A model generated the notes under the pieces. That model saw only the letters and a program-made list of their open reading frames with translations, ran no database searches and was not told where the DNA came from. Below, piece by piece: positions 4,044 to 5,101 of a DNA stretch of 5,101 bases. Within the stretch, counting starts at the first letter, position 1. Every line of letters begins with the position of its first letter. Both the position numbers and the translations under genes were made by a program. Source of the stretch: an uncultured Clostridia bacterium (GTDB taxonomy: Bacteria > Bacillota_A > Clostridia > Oscillospirales > Acutalibacteraceae); the NCBI GenBank assembly GCA_937891215.1, contig CALAEU010000052.1, forward strand, positions 1-5,101, in the 5' to 3' direction.

Positions 4044-5066
4044 TTAAGCAGCTCTTACATTACTCGATAAGAGAAGTGCAGCTGTAACATGCTTTTCCAT
4101 AGTACCGAAGTCTGTAACATCAATACTCTGTGCTGTAACATTTTCTGCTGGTGAATCAACATCTGCAGCAAACATTACTACTGGATCTTCTATAAGAAGT
4201 GATGCTGTAACATGTTTTTCCATAATACCGAAGTCTGTAACATCGGCATCGCCATTACCATCCAAGTCACCAAACATAACTATCTTATAAGATTTTACAA
4301 GTGTACCTTTTGAACTATCTGTATAAAGGTTGAGTGTGTCACCTGTACCATATTTAGCATCGTTTGAATTATCAACTAATTCAACATAACCAGTTGTTGA
4401 GAAATATGTTGCCGGATTCGCAGTCTTCAATGGAACACCATAAACATAACCACGAGCTTCGTCAACGAAACCGCCGTTAACACCTGTTAAAGTAGCTGTT
4501 GCAGGTGGTGGAGTTGTGCCTTCGTTAAGAAGTTCACCATTAACATAAGTATATTGACCTAGAACAAAGTCAGAAGCGTTTACTGTACCAGCAGTACAAT
4601 GAGCTGCAACTAGTGTACCGTTAGGCGAATCAGCAGTTTTTGCTGATTTTTCGAGAGTAACAGCACCATTTGCATTACTTGTTGTGTAAGTAACAGTAGC
4701 AATAAGACCATTAACTGAGTGAGCAGGAACTGTATCTGATGTATTAGGAATCATAAGAACCATACCTGTATCACTCACAGTTGTAAGTGGGTTGCTATAG
4801 TACTCTGTACCACCAGTAACACTGAGAACATTTGCACCTACAAGTCTGAAAGCAACAGGACCTACAGGATAATCAGTTGAAAGAAAAACTTCAACTGTGT
4901 AAGTTGAGCCATCTCCACTAGGTGTACCAAGTGACCAGCGTTGTGAATAAGCTGAAGGATCCTCTTCATAGCTTGTGCCGCCTACAGCGAAAGCAGAAAT
5001 GCTGAGAACGCTGAGAACCATCACAACAGCAAGAAGAGCCCCAAGAACTTTTCTTGATTTAGACAT
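4044..5066 (-). CDS. Secreted cohesin-like protein with C-terminal type I dockerin
   Basis: This 340-residue exported protein has a signal peptide at residues 1-27 (KSRK, a hydrophobic stretch, then SAFA before VGG). Residues 35-165 form a beta-rich, cohesin-like region (VEVFLSTDYPVGPVAFRLVG, GLIATVTYTT). A linker TTPPPATATL (184-193) follows. Residues 194-265 are a small module (RGYVYGVPL, GTGDTLNLYT, LVKSYKIVMFGD) of the sort that precedes dockerins in ruminococcal proteins. The dockerin is residues 266-333. Its first calcium loop is canonical (DLDGNGDADVTD) and leads into FGIMEKH. The second begins DVDSPAENVTAQS, with extra residues, before IDVTDFGTMEKH. Dockerins bind cohesins through calcium-folded F-helix repeats, normally to attach a protein to a cellulosome-like scaffold. 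No catalytic domain is present, so it may be an adaptor. The start is supported by AAGGAGG (5075..5081), 8 nt upstream of the ATG. It is the first gene visible in the operon; the promoter is outside the window. Confidence 0.82.
   Translation of the reverse strand: MSKSRKVLGALLAVVMVLSVLSISAFAVGGTSYEEDPSAYSQRWSLGTPSGDGSTYTVEVFLSTDYPVGPVAFRLVGANVLSVTGGTEYYSNPLTTVSDTGMVLMIPNTSDTVPAHSVNGLIATVTYTTSNANGAVTLEKSAKTADSPNGTLVAAHCTAGTVNASDFVLGQYTYVNGELLNEGTTPPPATATLTGVNGGFVDEARGYVYGVPLKTANPATYFSTTGYVELVDNSNDAKYGTGDTLNLYTDSSKGTLVKSYKIVMFGDLDGNGDADVTDFGIMEKHVTASLLIEDPVVMFAADVDSPAENVTAQSIDVTDFGTMEKHVTAALLLSSNVRAA
4072..4244 (-). repeat. DNA-level direct repeat encoding the two dockerin halves
   Basis: Bases 4072..4121 and 4195..4244 agree at 46 of 50 positions in direct orientation. 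Both encode DVTDFG.MEKHVTA.LL, the helix half of each dockerin repeat, whereas the calcium loops between them differ. Identity this high at the nucleotide level points to recent duplication or gene conversion within the gene. Confidence 0.85.
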
Positions 5067-5074
5067 TGGTTTTG

Positions 5075-5081
5075 CCTCCTT
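5075..5081 (-). promoter_or_regulatory. Ribosome binding site of the dockerin gene
   Basis: AAGGAGG on the minus strand, 8 nt before the ATG at 5066; a near-perfect site suggesting strong translation. Only about 35 nt of upstream sequence is available and no promoter can be called. Confidence 0.8.
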
Positions 5082-5101
5082 AAAGACTATTTATATCTCT
5101 T

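Overview
The window looks like a piece of a low-GC Clostridia chromosome, probably an Oscillospiraceae/Ruminococcus-like gut or rumen bacterium. The grounds are AT-rich DNA, strong AGGAGG-type ribosome binding sites, Gram-positive-style signal peptides, a type I dockerin, cohesin-like modules, and a PqqD/HprK-like/S26 gene trio of the kind found in clostridial peptide-modification loci. This assignment is inference from gene content. All believable genes lie on the minus strand, so the locus reads from right to left.

Upstream block (5066 to 2459). A secreted protein with a cohesin-like N-terminal region and a C-terminal dockerin (4044..5066) is followed 32 nt later by a second secreted cohesin-like protein without a dockerin (2827..4011). 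Two very short genes come next: a 52-residue peptide (2666..2824), only 2 nt after the preceding stop, and a 37-residue peptide (2522..2635) with its own ribosome binding site. The two peptides are paralogous over their first ~24 residues (Y..PEL, then EF, then DVLT and S) and diverge into acidic, Gly/Asp/aromatic tails. This is the layout expected of ribosomally made, modified (RiPP) precursors. A 13-bp hairpin at 2459..2488 probably ends the transcript.

Middle block (2458 to 1518). This holds an inverted-repeat-bounded element (1568..2319) carrying a DUF559 PD-(D/E)XK endonuclease-like gene whose 5' end appears damaged, plus a short hairpin and a TTTTCAA-type heptamer repeat on its right flank.

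Downstream block (1517 to 89). Three genes are spaced 2 nt apart: an HPr-kinase-like P-loop protein, a PqqD-family peptide-recognition protein and a soluble S24/S26-type peptidase with a Ser/His rather than Ser/Lys signature. The first 80 bases carry ACTCAGC-type heptamer repeats.

Working model (inference). PqqD binds the conserved leader of the two small peptides, the HprK-like protein acts on them with a nucleotide, and the peptidase cuts them. The precursors are co-transcribed with secreted cohesin/dockerin proteins, which raises the possibility that the peptide products act at the cell surface with a cellulosome-like assembly. No radical SAM enzyme, lasso cyclase or exporter is visible, so any such parts would be outside the window or elsewhere in the genome.
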